From Clostridium_AT radicumherbarum (lineage in GTDB: Bacteria; Bacillota; Clostridia; Clostridiales; Clostridiaceae), in assembly GCF_045310525.1 (NCBI RefSeq), contig NZ_JBJHZY010000002.1, forward strand, positions 310,001 to 374,000: 64,000 bases of DNA, in the 5' to 3' direction. The notes beneath the pieces are model-generated. The model saw nothing but the letters and a program-made list of their open reading frames with translations. It made no database searches and was not told where the DNA came from. Shown piece after piece: positions 15,838-25,567 of the stretch. Both the position numbers and the translations under genes were made by a program. Each line of letters opens with the position of its first letter. The stretch's first letter is position 1.

Positions 15838-16761
15838 TTAAATCACCCCCAAGAGCTTAGCTATAAGCGCCATTCTAACATACATTCCGTACTTGGCCTG
15901 CTGAAAGTAGCGGGCTCTCGGATCATTGTCCACCTCGTAAGCTATTTCATTAACCCTTGGAAGAGGGTGAAGAATTATTAAATCCTTTTTTGCATTTTTT
16001 AACTTATTCTCATCTACTATATAGCTGTCTTTAAGCCTTATATATTCCTCTTCATTAAAGAATCTTTCCCTTTGAACTCTTGTCATATAAAGGATATCAA
16101 GCTTGTCTATAACATCTTCCATTCTTGAAGCTTCTATAAAACTTATATTATTCTTTTGTAATACTTCTTTTCTTATGTAATCTGGAATTTTTAATTCTTC
16201 TGGTGAGATTAGAATGAATTTATTGTTCTCATATCTTGAAAGTGCCTTTATAAGTGAGTGAACTGTTCTACCAAATTTTAAGTCTCCGCAAATACCGATA
16301 GTATGGTTATTAAGATCATTCTTTATAGATTTGATGGTTAATAGATCTGTTAAGGTTTGAGTTGGGTGCTGATGACCTCCATCACCGGCATTAATAACTG
16401 GAATATTAGAGTACATTGCAGCTGCCTTTGGTGCTCCTTCCTTTGGATGTCTCATAACAGCAATATCAGCATAGCAACCTACTGTTCTAATAGTATCTGC
16501 AACACTTTCACCCTTTGCTACAGAGCTTGAATTTGGTTCTGAAAATCCAATTACCTTGCCACCAAGTCGAAGCATTGCAGCCTCAAAGCTAAAGCGGGTT
16601 CTAGTACTTGGTTCATAGAATAATGTGGCTAAAAGTTTACCTTCACAGAGCCTAGTAAACTTTTCTGGAGATGAAATGATTTCTTCTGATAGGCTGAAAA
16701 TTTCTTCTAATTCCTCTAAAGTAAAATCCATGGGGTCAATTAAATTTCTTCCCTTTAACAT
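15838..16761 (-). CDS. pyrB: aspartate carbamoyltransferase catalytic chain
   Basis: 307 residues; condenses aspartate and carbamoyl phosphate, the committed pyrimidine step. Carbamoyl-phosphate motif FYEPSTRTRFSFE, GDGGHQHPTQTLTD and HPLPRVNEI are all present. GGGAGG precedes the ATG at 16761. First gene of the operon, downstream of a PyrR-type attenuator. Carbamoyl phosphate synthetase genes are not in the window. Confidence 0.96.
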   Translation of the reverse strand: MLKGRNLIDPMDFTLEELEEIFSLSEEIISSPEKFTRLCEGKLLATLFYEPSTRTRFSFEAAMLRLGGKVIGFSEPNSSSVAKGESVADTIRTVGCYADIAVMRHPKEGAPKAAAMYSNIPVINAGDGGHQHPTQTLTDLLTIKSIKNDLNNHTIGICGDLKFGRTVHSLIKALSRYENNKFILISPEELKIPDYIRKEVLQKNNISFIEASRMEDVIDKLDILYMTRVQRERFFNEEEYIRLKDSYIVDENKLKNAKKDLIILHPLPRVNEIAYEVDNDPRARYFQQAKYGMYVRMALIAKLLGVI

Positions 16762-16811
16762 ATATTTTCCTCCCTTTTTAACCTCGCAGGGCTAAATTAA
16801 AAGATTTTTTG

Positions 16812-16844
16812 CATTAAAAAATGCCCTCCAATAAGTGGAAGGCA
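16812..16844 (-). terminator. pyr operon attenuator terminator
   Basis: On the minus strand TGCCTTCC-ACTTATT-GGAGGGCA followed by TTTTTT, just before pyrB and downstream of the PyrR-binding loop. Confidence 0.88.
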
Positions 16845-16887
16845 TAGTTATACAAAGTTAATAAAAGTATACAACTATTTCTACTAT

Positions 16888-16916
16888 CCTTCCTGGTCTC
16901 TCTGGACCAAACTTAA
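16888..16916 (-). promoter_or_regulatory. PyrR-binding loop (anti-antiterminator) of the pyr leader
   Basis: Minus-strand TTTAAGTTTGGTCCAGAGAG and the following ACCAGGAAGG match the conserved PyrR loop (GTCCAGAGAG in the apical part, purine-rich GAAGG in the 3' arm). UMP-bound PyrR should stabilise it and favour the downstream terminator. pyrR itself is not in this window. Confidence 0.85.
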
Positions 16917-17018
16917 AGGCTTTATAAGATAATAGCATATACTATGCATTTTAGCAATAGTAATTTTTATACCAGCAAGCATAAATGAGAAGTCTTTTAA
17001 ATTTGAGCCTCCTAGAAA

Positions 17019-18071
17019 TTATGATTCTGTACTTACATTTTCCTGAGCTTCTTCTTTCTTTATATCTGCTTTAATTAGTGGAAGCTTATATTTCTCTCTT
17101 ATAATATTTTCTATTTCTACAGCAGTGTCATGATTATCTTTTAAATATAACTTTGAATTTTCTCTGCCCTGACCTAATCTGATGCCTTTATAAGAAAACC
17201 ATGCGCCCCCCTTTTGGACTATATCCTCATCCACAGCTATATCTATCAAATTGCCTTCCTTAGAAATACCCTCATTGAACATTATGTCGAATTCAGCTTG
17301 TTTAAAAGGAGGAGCCACTTTATTTTTAGTTACCTTTATCCTGCTTCTATTTCCAATTACGTTATCACCGGCTTTGATAATATCAATTTTTCGAATATCC
17401 AATCTTATGGATGAATAAAACTTAAGTGCCCGTCCACCTGTTGTAGTCTCAGGATTTCCAAACATAATTCCTATTTTTTCTCTTAATTGATTTATAAATA
17501 ATACTGTGCAGTTTGATTTGTTAATAGCTGCAGTAAGCTTTCTTAAAGCTTGAGACATTAGTCGAGCTTGTAGACCAATATGGGAATCCCCCATTTCTCC
17601 GTCAATCTCAGCTCTAGGTACAAGTGCTGCTACAGAATCAATAATAATTACATCTATTGCATTTGATCTTACAAGTGTTTCTGTTATCTCTAAGGCCTGT
17701 TCTCCGGTATCCGGTTGACTTACTAAAAGCTCATCTGTATTAACTCCCAATTTCCTTGCGTAAGAAGGGTCTAATGCGTGTTCAGCATCAATAAAAGCAA
17801 CTGCTCCGCTTATCTTTTGTGCTTCTGCAGCTATTTGCAGTGTAACAGTTGTTTTACCAGAAGATTCTGGTCCATATATTTCTATTATTCTGCCCTTAGG
17901 AACTCCGCCAACGCCAAGTGCAATGTCTAAGGCTAAGCAGCCAGTTGGTATGACTTCAATATCCATTTTTGCTGCTGTTCCAAGCTTCATAATAGAACCC
18001 TTTCCAAATTGCTTCTCTATCTTATTCATGGCAGCTTCTATAGCCATAATTTTTTCATTATCAATACTCAT
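17019..18071 (-). CDS. recA: RecA recombinase
   Basis: 350 residues, complete. ATP-dependent strand-exchange protein and LexA coprotease activator. Walker A GPESSGKT at 67-74, Walker B IIIDSVAAL, loop L1 EIDGEMGDSHIGLQARLMS and loop L2 FGNPETTTGGRALKF are intact. AAAGGTG precedes the ATG at 18071 with a long 11-base spacing. It follows a CarD-family gene by 40 bases and is probably cotranscribed. Clostridial recA normally sits near rimO/pgsA and rny, so this location suggests rearrangement or a second copy. Confidence 0.95.
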   Translation of the reverse strand: MSIDNEKIMAIEAAMNKIEKQFGKGSIMKLGTAAKMDIEVIPTGCLALDIALGVGGVPKGRIIEIYGPESSGKTTVTLQIAAEAQKISGAVAFIDAEHALDPSYARKLGVNTDELLVSQPDTGEQALEITETLVRSNAIDVIIIDSVAALVPRAEIDGEMGDSHIGLQARLMSQALRKLTAAINKSNCTVLFINQLREKIGIMFGNPETTTGGRALKFYSSIRLDIRKIDIIKAGDNVIGNRSRIKVTKNKVAPPFKQAEFDIMFNEGISKEGNLIDIAVDEDIVQKGGAWFSYKGIRLGQGRENSKLYLKDNHDTAVEIENIIREKYKLPLIKADIKKEEAQENVSTES

Positions 18072-18111
18072 TTATTATCAACACCTTTAATAAAATCTTT
18101 CTTTTTTATTA

Positions 18112-18612
18112 TTAATCATCCTCAGATATCAAACTAGTTACCTTTTCATGTATAGCTTCATAGTCAGTATTCGAAGACATTGCCAATTCTGTAAACAATA
18201 TATTTTCAATAAATTTCAAAAGTTTATTGTCTTGTTCGTGGAGTTTCTTACCATTAACTTCAGTTTTATGCTTTTTGCGAAGGAGAGCATTTAGCACTTT
18301 GGAAATTTCTTTACGGTTTCCTTTTTTAACAATTTCATAATATATTTCACTTCGCTGACTGCCTATTTCTACCCAACTTACACCTGGCAGTTTAAAAGAT
18401 TCCAAGATTTCTTCTGCCTCATACTTATCAATAAGTTCAAGCATGGTTACCTTATTATTATCTACAGGGGTACTTATTTTTAATTTACAATCATCAATTG
18501 GATGTAAAATATAATAGTTACGGGTAATCCCTGAATAAGTTTTTTCACAAATATCATCAATATGACAAATACCATGTACGGAATAGATTATTAAATCTCC
18601 TATATTAAACAT
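18112..18612 (-). CDS. CarD/TRCF-type RNA polymerase-interacting regulator
   Basis: 166 residues. N-terminal RNA-polymerase-interacting domain (about 1-65; FNIGDLIIYSVHGICHIDDI) followed by a helical C-terminal domain. CarD proteins bind the RNA polymerase beta subunit and tune open-complex stability at many promoters. The acidic C-terminal half differs from the basic actinobacterial form. The ATG at 18612 is preceded by GAGGAGTG at a rather long distance. It is 40 bases upstream of recA. Confidence 0.85.
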   Translation of the reverse strand: MFNIGDLIIYSVHGICHIDDICEKTYSGITRNYYILHPIDDCKLKISTPVDNNKVTMLELIDKYEAEEILESFKLPGVSWVEIGSQRSEIYYEIVKKGNRKEISKVLNALLRKKHKTEVNGKKLHEQDNKLLKFIENILFTELAMSSNTDYEAIHEKVTSLISEDD

Positions 18613-18669
18613 TTTTTTGCAATCACTCCTCGTTTAAAATTTAATTCTTCAGACCATATATCAATTATT

Positions 18670-18698
18670 ATTCTATCTTAAAATCAATGTCGTTGTAA
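18670..18698 (-). promoter_or_regulatory. candidate carD-recA promoter
   Basis: TTACAA (18698-18693), 17-base spacer, TAGAAT (18675-18670) on the minus strand. The -35 overlaps a perfect cre. The rest of the 384-base gap (18613-18996) holds only this site, a short ACATTAA/TTAATGT palindrome and a terminator. Confidence 0.5.
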
Positions 18699-18707
18699 TC
18701 GTTTACA
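18694..18707. promoter_or_regulatory. perfect CcpA cre match upstream of carD-recA
   Basis: TGTAATCGTTTACA fits every position of TGWAANCGNTNWCA. Overlap with the predicted -35 would make it a repressing site for carD-recA. Confidence 0.65.
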
Positions 18708-18928
18708 TATCTGCCTTTGAAAAATTTACTTCCCTGATTCTTATTAATTTATGCATAGAATAATGAAGAAAAATAATAGTGAACAATTAGTATTTTAGCA
18801 CATTAAAACTGCTTAATGTAAGTAAAATTTTTTGTGCACAGCCTATCTTTACTATGAAGCAGGCAAATATCCTACTTTACCCTCTAAGCTGTCTTACCTT
18901 TAATTGTCTTGCTTAAATTAGAAAAAAA

Positions 18929-18966
18929 GTCAATAAAGGTGAAGCTTTACCTTTATTGACTTTTTA
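18929..18966. terminator. bidirectional terminator downstream of purD
   Basis: GTCAATAAAGGT (18929-18940) and ACCTTTATTGAC (18949-18960), a 12-bp perfect stem. Minus-strand exit has T7 and plus-strand exit T5. Confidence 0.9.
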
Positions 18967-18996
18967 CACTTTAATTTATTTCAATTGAATACTTGT

Positions 18997-20244
18997 TTAT
19001 TTTTTACCTATATCTTTTCTATAGTAAATACCTTTAAAATCAATGACTTTAATTTCTTTGTAGGCCTTATCTGCTGCCTCTTCAAAGGTGTTTCCAATAC
19101 AAGTAACACACAAAACTCGGCCCCCTGTCGTTAATAGCCCCCTATCACTTTTCTTTGCACCAGCAATAAATACCTTTCCTTTAACCTTCTCAGTTCCATT
19201 AATTGAAAAACCTGTATTATATTCACCTGGATAACCTTCAGAAGCAGCAACGATGCAGCAGGAATACCTATCTTTCCAGGCAATTTCAGTATTATGCAAA
19301 GCTCCATTTATCGCTTTATTAATTATATCCATAAAGTCACTTTCCATTAAGGGTAATACAGCCTGAGTCTCCGGATCTCCCATCCTTACATTATACTCTA
19401 ATAGGTAAACTCCTTTTTCATTTATCATAACCCCGAAAAATATAATCCCTATATAATCCATATTTTCGTCTCTTATACCCCTTAGAGTAGGAGCTATAAT
19501 GTCATGCTTAAAACTTTCATACATCTCATTTGTAAAGTAAGGATTTGGTGAAACTGCACCCATTCCACCGGTATTTGGACCTTCATTATTTTCATAAATA
19601 GTCTTATGATCCTTGGCTGAAAGCATTGGAATAATTGATTTTCCATCTGTAACAGCTAATATGGAAGCTTCAAAGCCTTTTAAATATTCCTCAATAACTA
19701 GCTTTTTCCCTGCGCCCTTAAATATATCCTTTATCATAAAGCTTTCTATAGTTTCTTTAGCTTCTTCATAGGAATTACAAATTACAACGCCCTTTCCAGC
19801 AGCAAGACCATCTGCCTTTACAACTATTGGAAAGGAACAGCTTTGTAAATATTCTTCTGCTGTTTTATAATCTTCAAAAACCTCATAAGCTGCTGTTTTA
19901 ACCTTGTACTTTTTCATAAATTCTTTAGCATAGGCCTTGCTGCCCTCAAGCATAGCTGCTTTTTTTGAGGGTCCAAATATTTTAAGTCCTTTTTCCTTAA
20001 ATCTATCTGCAATCCCGTTAATAAGTGGTGCTTCTGGACCTACAACAGTTATATCTATGTTATTTTTCTCAGCAAAGCTTAAAAGTCCATCTATTTCTGT
20101 TATATCAACATTCTCACACTTGTCTTCCATGGCAGTGCCGCCATTACCTGGAGCACAATAAATTTTATGAACCTGTTGACTTTGTGCCAATTTCCAAGCT
20201 ATAGCATGTTCTCTACCGCCGCTTCCAATTAATAATACCTTCAT
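18997..20244 (-). CDS. purD: phosphoribosylamine-glycine ligase (GAR synthetase)
   Basis: 415 residues, ATP-grasp enzyme joining glycine to phosphoribosylamine. MKVLLIGSGGREHAIAWKL opens the N domain; KADGLAAGKGVVIC is in the ATP-grasp B domain; GGMGAVSPNPY and LEYNVRMGDPETQ form the active site. GGAGGTGA precedes the ATG. Last gene of the pur operon; a 126-base gap containing a short AATTAAC tandem repeat separates it from purH. Confidence 0.96.
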   Translation of the reverse strand: MKVLLIGSGGREHAIAWKLAQSQQVHKIYCAPGNGGTAMEDKCENVDITEIDGLLSFAEKNNIDITVVGPEAPLINGIADRFKEKGLKIFGPSKKAAMLEGSKAYAKEFMKKYKVKTAAYEVFEDYKTAEEYLQSCSFPIVVKADGLAAGKGVVICNSYEEAKETIESFMIKDIFKGAGKKLVIEEYLKGFEASILAVTDGKSIIPMLSAKDHKTIYENNEGPNTGGMGAVSPNPYFTNEMYESFKHDIIAPTLRGIRDENMDYIGIIFFGVMINEKGVYLLEYNVRMGDPETQAVLPLMESDFMDIINKAINGALHNTEIAWKDRYSCCIVAASEGYPGEYNTGFSINGTEKVKGKVFIAGAKKSDRGLLTTGGRVLCVTCIGNTFEEAADKAYKEIKVIDFKGIYYRKDIGKK

Positions 20245-20370
20245 ACTTCACCTCCAATTAACAATTAACAATTAAGAAATAAAGTTTTCTATCCGGAAAA
20301 ATATCCTTAATTTGTTCATAAAATAGATTCCAAAGCAATCTACTTTATCATTTTGTTCTTGTTATAACTT

Positions 20371-21867
20371 TTAATGTTTAAAATGTCTTATTCCAGTAAA
20401 GACCATTGAGATTCCATATTTATTGCATTCTTCAATAGAATCCTTATCACGTATTGAGCCACCTGGCTGGACTATAGACTTTATATTATATTTTGCTGCT
20501 TCCTCTACTACATCGCCAAAGGGGAAGAATGCATCAGAGGCAAGTACTACCCCATTCTTTGCCCTGTCAAGTGCCTGTACAGCTGACCATATTCTATTTG
20601 TCTGCCCCCCTGCAATTCCCTTTGCAGTTTTATCCTTTACAACTACAATTGCATTTGATTTAACGTATTTAGCAACCTTCATACCAAAAATCAATTCCTC
20701 TAATTCCTCTGAACTAGGAGCTTTATCTGTAACACAGTTTATTTCATCTATTAATTCATTATCCCTATTTTGTACAAGCATTCCACCATCAACAGAAACA
20801 AATTCAAGGCTATCTGCTGGTTTTATGCTGCAGCTAATAACTCTTAAATTTTTCTTCGAATATAGGATTTCCAGTGCATCTTTATCAAAATCTGGAGCTA
20901 TAACAATTTCTAAAAATATTTTTACTAATTCCTCTGCAGTAGCCTTATCCACAACTTTATTAAAGGCAACTATGCCTCCAAAGATTGAAACCTCATCACA
21001 GGAATAGGCTTTGACATAAGCTTCCTTAGCGCTTTCTCCAAGAGCAACTCCACAAGGGGTATTATGCTTAACTGCACAGCAGGCTGTTTCTTCAAATTCA
21101 TTTACTACTTTCCAAGCTATATCCATATCCTTAAAATTGTTATAGGATAGCTCTTTACCATGAAGCTTAACAAAGTTTTTCATGGCCCCTGTACCACAGG
21201 CTGCTTCGTAATAGGCTGCAGCTTGATGAGGATTTTCTCCATATCGTAAAGCAGTATTCTTTTTATAGGATATAGTAAAGTACTCTGGATATTTATCTTC
21301 TAATAAGAAATTACTTATAGCTGCATCATAAGCTGCTGTTAAATTGAATACTTTTCCAGCTAAAGTTTTTTTTGTATTAAAAGAAAGCTCCTTTTGTTCT
21401 TTTATTTCATTAATTACACTTTCATAATCTTTAACATCACTAAGAACAATTACATCTTTAAAATTCTTAGCTGCCGCCCTAAGCATGCTTGGCCCGCCAA
21501 TATCTATAAATTCAACCTTTTCTTCAAAATCAATATTCTCATCTACTTTTTCAAAGAAGGGATATAAATTAACTACTACTAAATCTATTGGAATAATACC
21601 TTTCTCCTCTAGTTTTCCCATATGTTCTTCATTATCTCTAATGGCAAGGATTCCACCATGAATGAAGGGATGAAGAGTTTTGACTCTGCCATCTAATATC
21701 TCCTCAAAGCCCGTTACTTCTGAAACTTCAGTTACATTAATATTATTTTCTTTTAAATATTTATAAGTTCCCCCTGTTGATATTATTTCAACACCATTAT
21801 TAACGAGAAATTCTGCTAAATTTAGTAAATTAGTTTTATCATAAACACTTATTAATGCTCTTTTCAA
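20371..21867 (-). CDS. purH: bifunctional AICAR transformylase / IMP cyclohydrolase
   Basis: 498 residues. Catalyses the last two steps to IMP: formylation of AICAR with 10-formyl-THF, then cyclisation. The N-terminal MGS-like domain begins KRALISVYDKTNLLNLAEFL; the transformylase domain includes LRYGENPHQAAA, the CAVKHNTPCG lysine-histidine pair and SDAFFPFGD. TTG start at 21867 after AAGGAGG. 12 bases separate it from purN. Confidence 0.97.
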   Translation of the reverse strand: MKRALISVYDKTNLLNLAEFLVNNGVEIISTGGTYKYLKENNINVTEVSEVTGFEEILDGRVKTLHPFIHGGILAIRDNEEHMGKLEEKGIIPIDLVVVNLYPFFEKVDENIDFEEKVEFIDIGGPSMLRAAAKNFKDVIVLSDVKDYESVINEIKEQKELSFNTKKTLAGKVFNLTAAYDAAISNFLLEDKYPEYFTISYKKNTALRYGENPHQAAAYYEAACGTGAMKNFVKLHGKELSYNNFKDMDIAWKVVNEFEETACCAVKHNTPCGVALGESAKEAYVKAYSCDEVSIFGGIVAFNKVVDKATAEELVKIFLEIVIAPDFDKDALEILYSKKNLRVISCSIKPADSLEFVSVDGGMLVQNRDNELIDEINCVTDKAPSSEELEELIFGMKVAKYVKSNAIVVVKDKTAKGIAGGQTNRIWSAVQALDRAKNGVVLASDAFFPFGDVVEEAAKYNIKSIVQPGGSIRDKDSIEECNKYGISMVFTGIRHFKH

Positions 21868-21879
21868 ATTTCTGCCTCC

Positions 21880-22446
21880 TTATTCAAAACTTTTTATAAC
21901 CTCTGATAGAGCCTTATGTTCCTCAATAAGCACTCTCTGTTGAAGCATCTCTGCTGTATCCTCTGGAAAAACAGGAACTACTCTTTGAGAAATTATTGCA
22001 CCAGTATCTATACTTTCATCCACATAATGCACAGTACACCCTGAATATTTAACGCCATAGCTTATGGCACTTTCATGTACCTTTATTCCATACATTTTCG
22101 GTCCGCAAAAGGCTGGTATTAATGAGGGATGAATGTTTATAATTCTATTCTTAAAACAGTCTATTATTTCTTTATCCAAAATTGATAAAAAACCAGCCAG
22201 TACAATTAGATCAACTTTACCTAAGGTGATCTTAAGTATCTCTTTTGAAAGTACAGTACCATATATTTTCTTATCAAATACATAAGTTACTATGTTTTTC
22301 TTTCTCGCTCTTTCTAGCCCATAAACCCCTTCTTTATCGCTTATTACCATTTCAATGCTGCAATTTAAGTAGCCTGAAGCAATGTTATCAATTATCGCTT
22401 GAAGATTGCTGCCATTGCCGGAGATAAAAACTGCTATTCTAAGCAC
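21880..22446 (-). CDS. purN: phosphoribosylglycinamide formyltransferase
   Basis: 188 residues; transfers formyl from 10-formyl-THF to GAR. AVFISGNGSNLQAI binds phosphate; INIHPSLIPAFCG holds the catalytic Asn and His, and DESIDTGAII the catalytic Asp. GTG start at 22446, inside the end of purM (13-base overlap), with AAGG close upstream. Confidence 0.95.
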   Translation of the reverse strand: MLRIAVFISGNGSNLQAIIDNIASGYLNCSIEMVISDKEGVYGLERARKKNIVTYVFDKKIYGTVLSKEILKITLGKVDLIVLAGFLSILDKEIIDCFKNRIINIHPSLIPAFCGPKMYGIKVHESAISYGVKYSGCTVHYVDESIDTGAIISQRVVPVFPEDTAEMLQQRVLIEEHKALSEVIKSFE

Positions 22447-23429
22447 AATCCTTCGCCTCCAGCTTCTACATAACCTATATTATAAGCCTTAAGTCCAAGC
22501 TTTACTAAAGCCTCAATTACATTTTTCACCTCTGAATTTTTAATACAAAGCACAAAGCCAATGCCCATATTAAAGGTATTAAACATGTGTTTTTCATCTG
22601 CGCCAAGGCTTATAAGGTGCTTAAAAATATCTAAAACAGGGAAGCTATCTTTTTTAACAACAGCAGTATAATTATCCTTAAACATTCTTGGTATATTTTC
22701 ATAAAAACCGCCGCCAGTTATATGAGCCATGCCTTTTATATCAAAGCTTTCCATAAGCTTTAATATTGGTTTTACATATATTTTAGTAGGTGTTAAAAGC
22801 TTCTCTCCAATTGGTCTTCCATTATATTCTTCCTCAATATCTTTTATAAGCTTTCTTACTAAGGAGTAACCATTACTGTGAATTCCAGAGGCTTCTATTC
22901 CTATAAGTGCATCCCCTGCTTTTATATCACTTCCATCTATTATTCTATCCTTTTCTGCAACACCAACTGAAAAGCCTGCTATATCATACTCTCCATCTCT
23001 ATAAAAACCAGGCATTTCTGCGGTTTCACCACCAATTAAGGCGCATCCTGCCTGAAGGCATCCATCAGAAACTCCTTTTACAAGCTGCTCTGCTACTGTA
23101 GCTTCAAGCTTTCCACATGCTAAATAATCTAAGAAAAACAGCGGCTTTGCACCATGGCAAAGAATGTCATTAACACACATTGCAACACAATCTATTCCTA
23201 CTGAATCATATTTCTTCATTTTAAAGGCTATATCAAGCTTTGTACCTACTCCATCTGTTCCAGATACAAGTACAGGATTTTTATAATTTCCAAGTTCAAA
23301 CATTCCTGCAAAACTTCCAAGTCCATTTAAAACTCCAGGTATATAAGTTCTTTTAGCATGGTTTTTAATTAAATCTACTGCCTTATAGCCTTCTTCTATA
23401 TTTACTCCAGAATTTTTATAATTCAACAT
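22434..23429 (-). CDS. purM: phosphoribosylformylglycinamidine cyclo-ligase (AIR synthetase)
   Basis: 331 residues; ATP-dependent closure of the imidazole ring from FGAM to AIR. The ATP-site motif VSGTDGVGTKLDIA, GGETAEMPGFY and AHITGGGFYENIPRM are conserved. AAGGAGG precedes the ATG at 23429. 22 bases follow the purF stop, and its 3' end overlaps purN. Confidence 0.96.
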   Translation of the reverse strand: MLNYKNSGVNIEEGYKAVDLIKNHAKRTYIPGVLNGLGSFAGMFELGNYKNPVLVSGTDGVGTKLDIAFKMKKYDSVGIDCVAMCVNDILCHGAKPLFFLDYLACGKLEATVAEQLVKGVSDGCLQAGCALIGGETAEMPGFYRDGEYDIAGFSVGVAEKDRIIDGSDIKAGDALIGIEASGIHSNGYSLVRKLIKDIEEEYNGRPIGEKLLTPTKIYVKPILKLMESFDIKGMAHITGGGFYENIPRMFKDNYTAVVKKDSFPVLDIFKHLISLGADEKHMFNTFNMGIGFVLCIKNSEVKNVIEALVKLGLKAYNIGYVEAGGEGLCLE

Positions 23430-23451
23430 AATTCCTCCTTATTTATCAAAG

Positions 23452-24852
23452 TTATTCTAAATGTTCCTTTGAAGCTTCTATTGGTGCAGCTACAGGATAT
23501 ATTCCATTAAAGCAGCCAAGACAGAACCTATTTACTCCTCCAAGTGAGTCTAGAAGCCCCTCTAAGCTAAGATAGGTTAAGCTGTCTGCACCTATTTCTT
23601 CCTTAATCTTTGAAAGCTCAAATTGCGCACCTATAAGTTCTTTTCTATAAGGAGTATCTATTCCAAAATAGCATGGATATTTAACCACTGGAGAAGCTGC
23701 CCTAAAATGCACCTCTGTAGCTCCAGCTTTTCTTAAAAGTTCTACAAGCCTTTTACTAGTTGTCCCTCTTACAATAGAATCATCTATAAGAACAACCCTC
23801 TTTCCGGAAATATTTATTTTTAAAGGGTTAAGCTTTACTGCAACAGCTTTCTCTCTTATACTTTGAGATGGGGCTATAAAGGTTCTTCCTACATATTTAT
23901 TTTTTACAAAGCCCATACCATAAGGAATTCCAGAAGCCTTTGCATAACCCATAGCTGCTGCCATGCCAGAGTCTGGCACGCCTATAACCACATCAGCCTC
24001 CACTGGATTCTCTTTATACAATCTTTCCCCAGCTTTATATCTTGCTTCATAAACATTTATACCATCCATTATACTGTCAGGTCTTGCAAAGTATATATAC
24101 TCGAAAGAACATATTTCATGTTTAGCTCTCTCGCTAAAATCAATAGATTTTAAGCCATTTTCATCTATAATAACTATCTCTCCCGGCCTTACATCTCTGA
24201 TAAGTTCTGCACCTACAGCATCTAGGGCACAACTTTCAGAACATAGTATATAATTGTCATTTAACTTTCCAATACAAAGAGGTCTTATACCATTGGGATC
24301 CCTTACTCCTATAAGCTTGTCTCCTGTTAAAATTACTATGGCATAGGAACCCTTAATTGCCTGAATAGCGTCCACAACAGCTTTTTCTATTCCCCTTTTA
24401 GCTCCTCTTGCAATAAGATTTAAAATAACTTCAGAATCATTGGTAGTTTGGAAAATACATCCACCGTCCTCTAAAAGCTCCCTTATTATATCTGCATTTA
24501 CCAGGTTTCCGTTATGAGCAATAGCTATAGAACCAAGCTTGTACTTTCCTATTATTGGCTGAGCATTAACTACGTTGCTTGAGCCAGTGGTAGAATAACG
24601 AACGTGTCCAATAGCTAAATTTCCCTCTAGGGGATCAATTAAATCCTTATTAAATACTTCAGAAACTAATCCCATAGCCTTATAGCATTCAATTTCACTA
24701 TTTTTTGCTACAGCTATACCTGCACTTTCCTGCCCTCTATGCTGAAGTGCATAAAGTCCATAATAGGTTATAGAAGAAGCTTCTATAGGTTCTTTACCAA
24801 AAATACCAAATACTCCGCATTCTTCTTTCAGCTTATCATCCTCAAACATCAT
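23452..24852 (-). CDS. purF: amidophosphoribosyltransferase
   Basis: About 466 residues; makes phosphoribosylamine from PRPP and glutamine, the committed and feedback-inhibited step. A short acidic propeptide precedes the catalytic Cys of ECGVFGIFG. The phosphoribosyl site reads VVLIDDSIVRGTTSKR. Cysteines in KYPCYFG and NRFCLGCFNG match the 4Fe-4S cluster of Bacillus-type enzymes. I chose the ATG at 24852, one base after the purC stop and nine after GGAG; an upstream in-frame GTG at 24867 has no ribosome binding site. Confidence 0.95.
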   Translation of the reverse strand: MMFEDDKLKEECGVFGIFGKEPIEASSITYYGLYALQHRGQESAGIAVAKNSEIECYKAMGLVSEVFNKDLIDPLEGNLAIGHVRYSTTGSSNVVNAQPIIGKYKLGSIAIAHNGNLVNADIIRELLEDGGCIFQTTNDSEVILNLIARGAKRGIEKAVVDAIQAIKGSYAIVILTGDKLIGVRDPNGIRPLCIGKLNDNYILCSESCALDAVGAELIRDVRPGEIVIIDENGLKSIDFSERAKHEICSFEYIYFARPDSIMDGINVYEARYKAGERLYKENPVEADVVIGVPDSGMAAAMGYAKASGIPYGMGFVKNKYVGRTFIAPSQSIREKAVAVKLNPLKINISGKRVVLIDDSIVRGTTSKRLVELLRKAGATEVHFRAASPVVKYPCYFGIDTPYRKELIGAQFELSKIKEEIGADSLTYLSLEGLLDSLGGVNRFCLGCFNGIYPVAAPIEASKEHLE

Positions 24853-24853
24853 A

Positions 24854-25567
24854 TTATTTTTCTCCACTAATTCTTTTTAATATTTCAACATAAGCTTCTT
24901 TTACGTTACCTAAATCTCTTCTAAATCTGTCCTTATCAAGCTTCTCATTTGTAACAGCATCCCAAAATCTGCAGGTATCTGGAGATATTTCATCAGCTAA
25001 AATAATTTCTCCCTCTTTTGTCTTGCCAAATTCCAGCTTAAAATCTATTAATTTTATGCCCTGCTTTAAGAAAAACTCCTTTAGCAATTCATTAATTTTA
25101 GCAGTCATTTCGTATATAAGTTTAAGTTCCTCAAAGGTTGCTATACCCATTGCTACTGCATGATAATCATTAATTAATGGATCTCCTAAGGCATCATTTT
25201 TATAGCTAAGTTCAAACACTATAGTTTTAAGCTCTGTACCTTCTGCTAGACCATATCTTTTAGCCATGCTTCCTGCAGCAACGTTTCTTACAATTACTTC
25301 TAGTGGAACTATATCCACCCTTTTGCAAAGCTGCTCTCTGTCGCTTAATTTTTCTATAAAATGAGTTCTTACTCCACTTTCTTCTAACAGCTTAAAAAGC
25401 ATTGAGGTTATAGTGTTGTTAAATATACCTTTATCTTCAATTTGGCCTTTTTTCTCACCATTGAACGCTGTTGCATCGTCCTTATAATAAACTATAACCT
25501 TCTCACTATCCTCTGTTTTATATACCTTCTTTGCCTTTCCTTCATAAATCATTTCTAATTTTTCCAT
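24854..25567 (-). CDS. purC: phosphoribosylaminoimidazole-succinocarboxamide synthase
   Basis: 237 residues, the short bacterial form. ATP-dependent ligation of aspartate to CAIR. The start EMIYEGKAKKVY, VDIVPLEVIVRNVAAGS and ILADEISPDTCRFWD are diagnostic. Its ATG overlaps the purE stop by one base (TAATG). Confidence 0.96.
   Translation of the reverse strand: MEKLEMIYEGKAKKVYKTEDSEKVIVYYKDDATAFNGEKKGQIEDKGIFNNTITSMLFKLLEESGVRTHFIEKLSDREQLCKRVDIVPLEVIVRNVAAGSMAKRYGLAEGTELKTIVFELSYKNDALGDPLINDYHAVAMGIATFEELKLIYEMTAKINELLKEFFLKQGIKLIDFKLEFGKTKEGEIILADEISPDTCRFWDAVTNEKLDKDRFRRDLGNVKEAYVEILKRISGEK

Noticed and set aside
20250..20275. AATTAAC tandem repeat between purH and purD as CRISPR-like or functional repeat
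   Set aside because: Only three 7-base units in AT-rich sequence; no spacer structure.
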